NCBI RefSeq assembly: GCF_949628215.1
Contig: NC_134276.1
Coordinates: 134,974,125-135,038,124, forward strand
DNA: 64,000 nucleotides
Reading direction: 5' to 3'
From: Phalacrocorax aristotelis
Taxonomy: Eukaryota > Chordata > Aves > Suliformes > Phalacrocoracidae
The notes beneath the pieces were generated by a model. That model searched no databases. It was not told the DNA's origin and saw nothing but the letters and a program-made list of their open reading frames with translations. Both the position numbers and the translations under genes were made by a program. Of the stretch, positions 62,867 through 64,000 are shown piece after piece; position 1 is the first letter of the stretch; each line of letters begins with the position of its first letter.

Positions 62867-64000
62867 TGAATAAATTGGTAAAACGAAGTCGAGAGAGCTG
62901 GAGACTTTCAGGATAGCATACAGATCTCTGAGGAAAAATCTGGGTAATATTTTTAGAAGTTCTCAGTCCCTGTTAGCTCCTCTTGGGAGTGTGATGGGAG
63001 CTGGTGTATGTTTAGAGCTTTTGAAAATTTGATTCAAATTTTATTTTTTTGGAGTGCTGCATGCGTGATGACCATGCATTATTCCACTTGTATGCTATGC
63101 CTGTTAGAAATGTATTCCACATACTGGATGTCTGAATACTGAAACACTTTTCCTGCTTCATTTTACTTATATATTTCAGAGCAGTTGGCATTTATTAGGG
63201 GTTTCGCCAAAGAGAGAGGCAGTGACTGAAGTTAAATTCTTCTTCTGAGAAGTGGCTGCTTGTGGCAGCTGTGGCCACAGAGGTGAGGATTCCTTTTGTA
63301 GCTTATCCATGCTCTACAAGGAATAATTTAACTTTATTGTCACATTTGGGCATTCTTATAGTCATACCATTCTCAGATAAACGCTGTGGAATGTATACAT
63401 TTGTAAGTCAGTTTGTAAGGCTTAATGACTAGAATGTTTTATGTTGCTGGATTCATGGCAGCACTGAATAGGGAACTTCTGCAAACCCACCTTTTGTGCA
63501 TCATTCCTGCTCTTTTGATCCATTTGGTCAGAAATGTGGTATGAGAGATCAAGACCTATGCAGGGCAGTTATCAGTTGTTTTCGGGCACAGATCGAAAGG
63601 ATTGGTGTTTTTAATCATGGAAACCTGTTTACTGATTTAGATTTTTCTAATGTACATATAGAAATAAACGTAAATGTAGTACTTCTCCCCGAGAAAGTTT
63701 CTTCTTGGTTACTGTTATGTCAATGACCCTTGGATTTCTTCCCCAGGCCATAACTTATGGTATTTCCAGCTACTGTAGTCCTTTCATCTGTCAGTCTATC
63801 AATTAATCAATTAATATTGGTAATTTAAAATTGTATAAAAATAGAAGCTTGAGATCAGTAATTTGATTTATGTGCAAGCCTACCCAGATCTCCTTGTGCT
63901 TGTGTATTAAATACTTTAAGTGTTCAGCTTTGTATCATACCATTTGATTGAAGAAGTTGGCTGTGGTTCGTATGGTCACTTGAAGACCTGAATTTGAGTC

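Larger units (their letters stand above)
29280..64000 (+). other. RIMKLB: RIMKLB transcription unit, 5' part (continues past the window)
   Basis: It spans the presumed exon 1 in CpG island E, the coding exon at 37720-37940 and at least 26 kb of the next intron. I searched by eye for the following coding exon (beginning LRINGELITAYPQ in mammals) and did not find it before 64000, so the gene is incomplete here. Confidence 0.6.
58334..64000 (+). other. RIMKLB: RIMKLB intron 2, right part
   Basis: AT-rich. It contains a perfect 18-bp palindrome (60129-60146) and a TGGA repeat (62851-62866). A 76-codon frame at 63496-63726 has no splice signals placing it in RIMKLB and no family I recognise. Confidence 0.6.

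Noticed and set aside
63496-63726. 76-codon open frame near the window end as a RIMKLB exon
   Set aside because: Its translation does not match the RIMKLB segment that should follow the first coding exon, and no matching acceptor phase is present.

Overview
The window looks like bird nuclear DNA. Long non-coding stretches surround a few small exons with GT-AG splice sites. Several CpG islands are present, and the interspersed repeats I can recognise are chicken-repeat-1 (CR1) LINE 3' ends, including ones that finish in the typical ATTCTRTG-like octamer. There are no operons, tRNAs, rRNAs or prokaryote-like gene packing. Most open reading frames of 60-200 codons here are chance ORFs.

Left part (about 5.5-14.4 kb, minus strand): a complete coding set for MFAP5 (microfibril-associated glycoprotein 2, MAGP-2). 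I assembled it by hand from eight coding exons: 13948-13888, 11275-11228, 10072-10037, 8390-8355, 7556-7521, 6794-6707, 6293-6220 and 5635-5514. The exon sum is 501 nt (166 residues plus stop). Every junction has a GT donor, an AG acceptor and a consistent phase. A non-coding first exon probably lies further right, ending near 14351, possibly with its promoter in the CpG island at 14.9-15.4 kb.

Middle (about 14.4-28.9 kb): an intergenic interval with CpG island A (14.88-15.39 kb, with CCAAT, CRE-like and GC boxes), a G-rich quadruplex-prone block (21.1 kb), a second GC-rich patch (22.0-22.45 kb), CpG island D (23.59-24.35 kb, with a perfect NRF1 site) and a CR1 copy (27.53-28.02 kb). I recognise no protein-coding gene here.

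Right part (about 28.9-64 kb, plus strand): the 5' portion of RIMKLB, an ATP-grasp ligase that makes beta-citrylglutamate and N-acetylaspartylglutamate. CpG island E (28.9-30.2 kb) is the likely promoter with a non-coding exon 1. The first coding exon (37720-37940, ATG at 37766) encodes the first 58 residues and is almost identical to the mammalian protein. Everything from 37941 to the window end is intron 2, with two more CR1 copies (52.27-52.5 kb minus, 57.7-58.33 kb plus) and some hairpins. The remaining RIMKLB exons lie beyond 64 kb.

The head-to-head MFAP5(-)/RIMKLB(+) arrangement is the one known from human 12p13, so it supports both calls. I found no novel multi-gene system. The points most worth checking are the loss of the RGD motif and N-glycosylation sequons in this MFAP5, its three consecutive 36-nt symmetric exons, a 22-bp hairpin at 45.3 kb, and the unexplained CpG island D.
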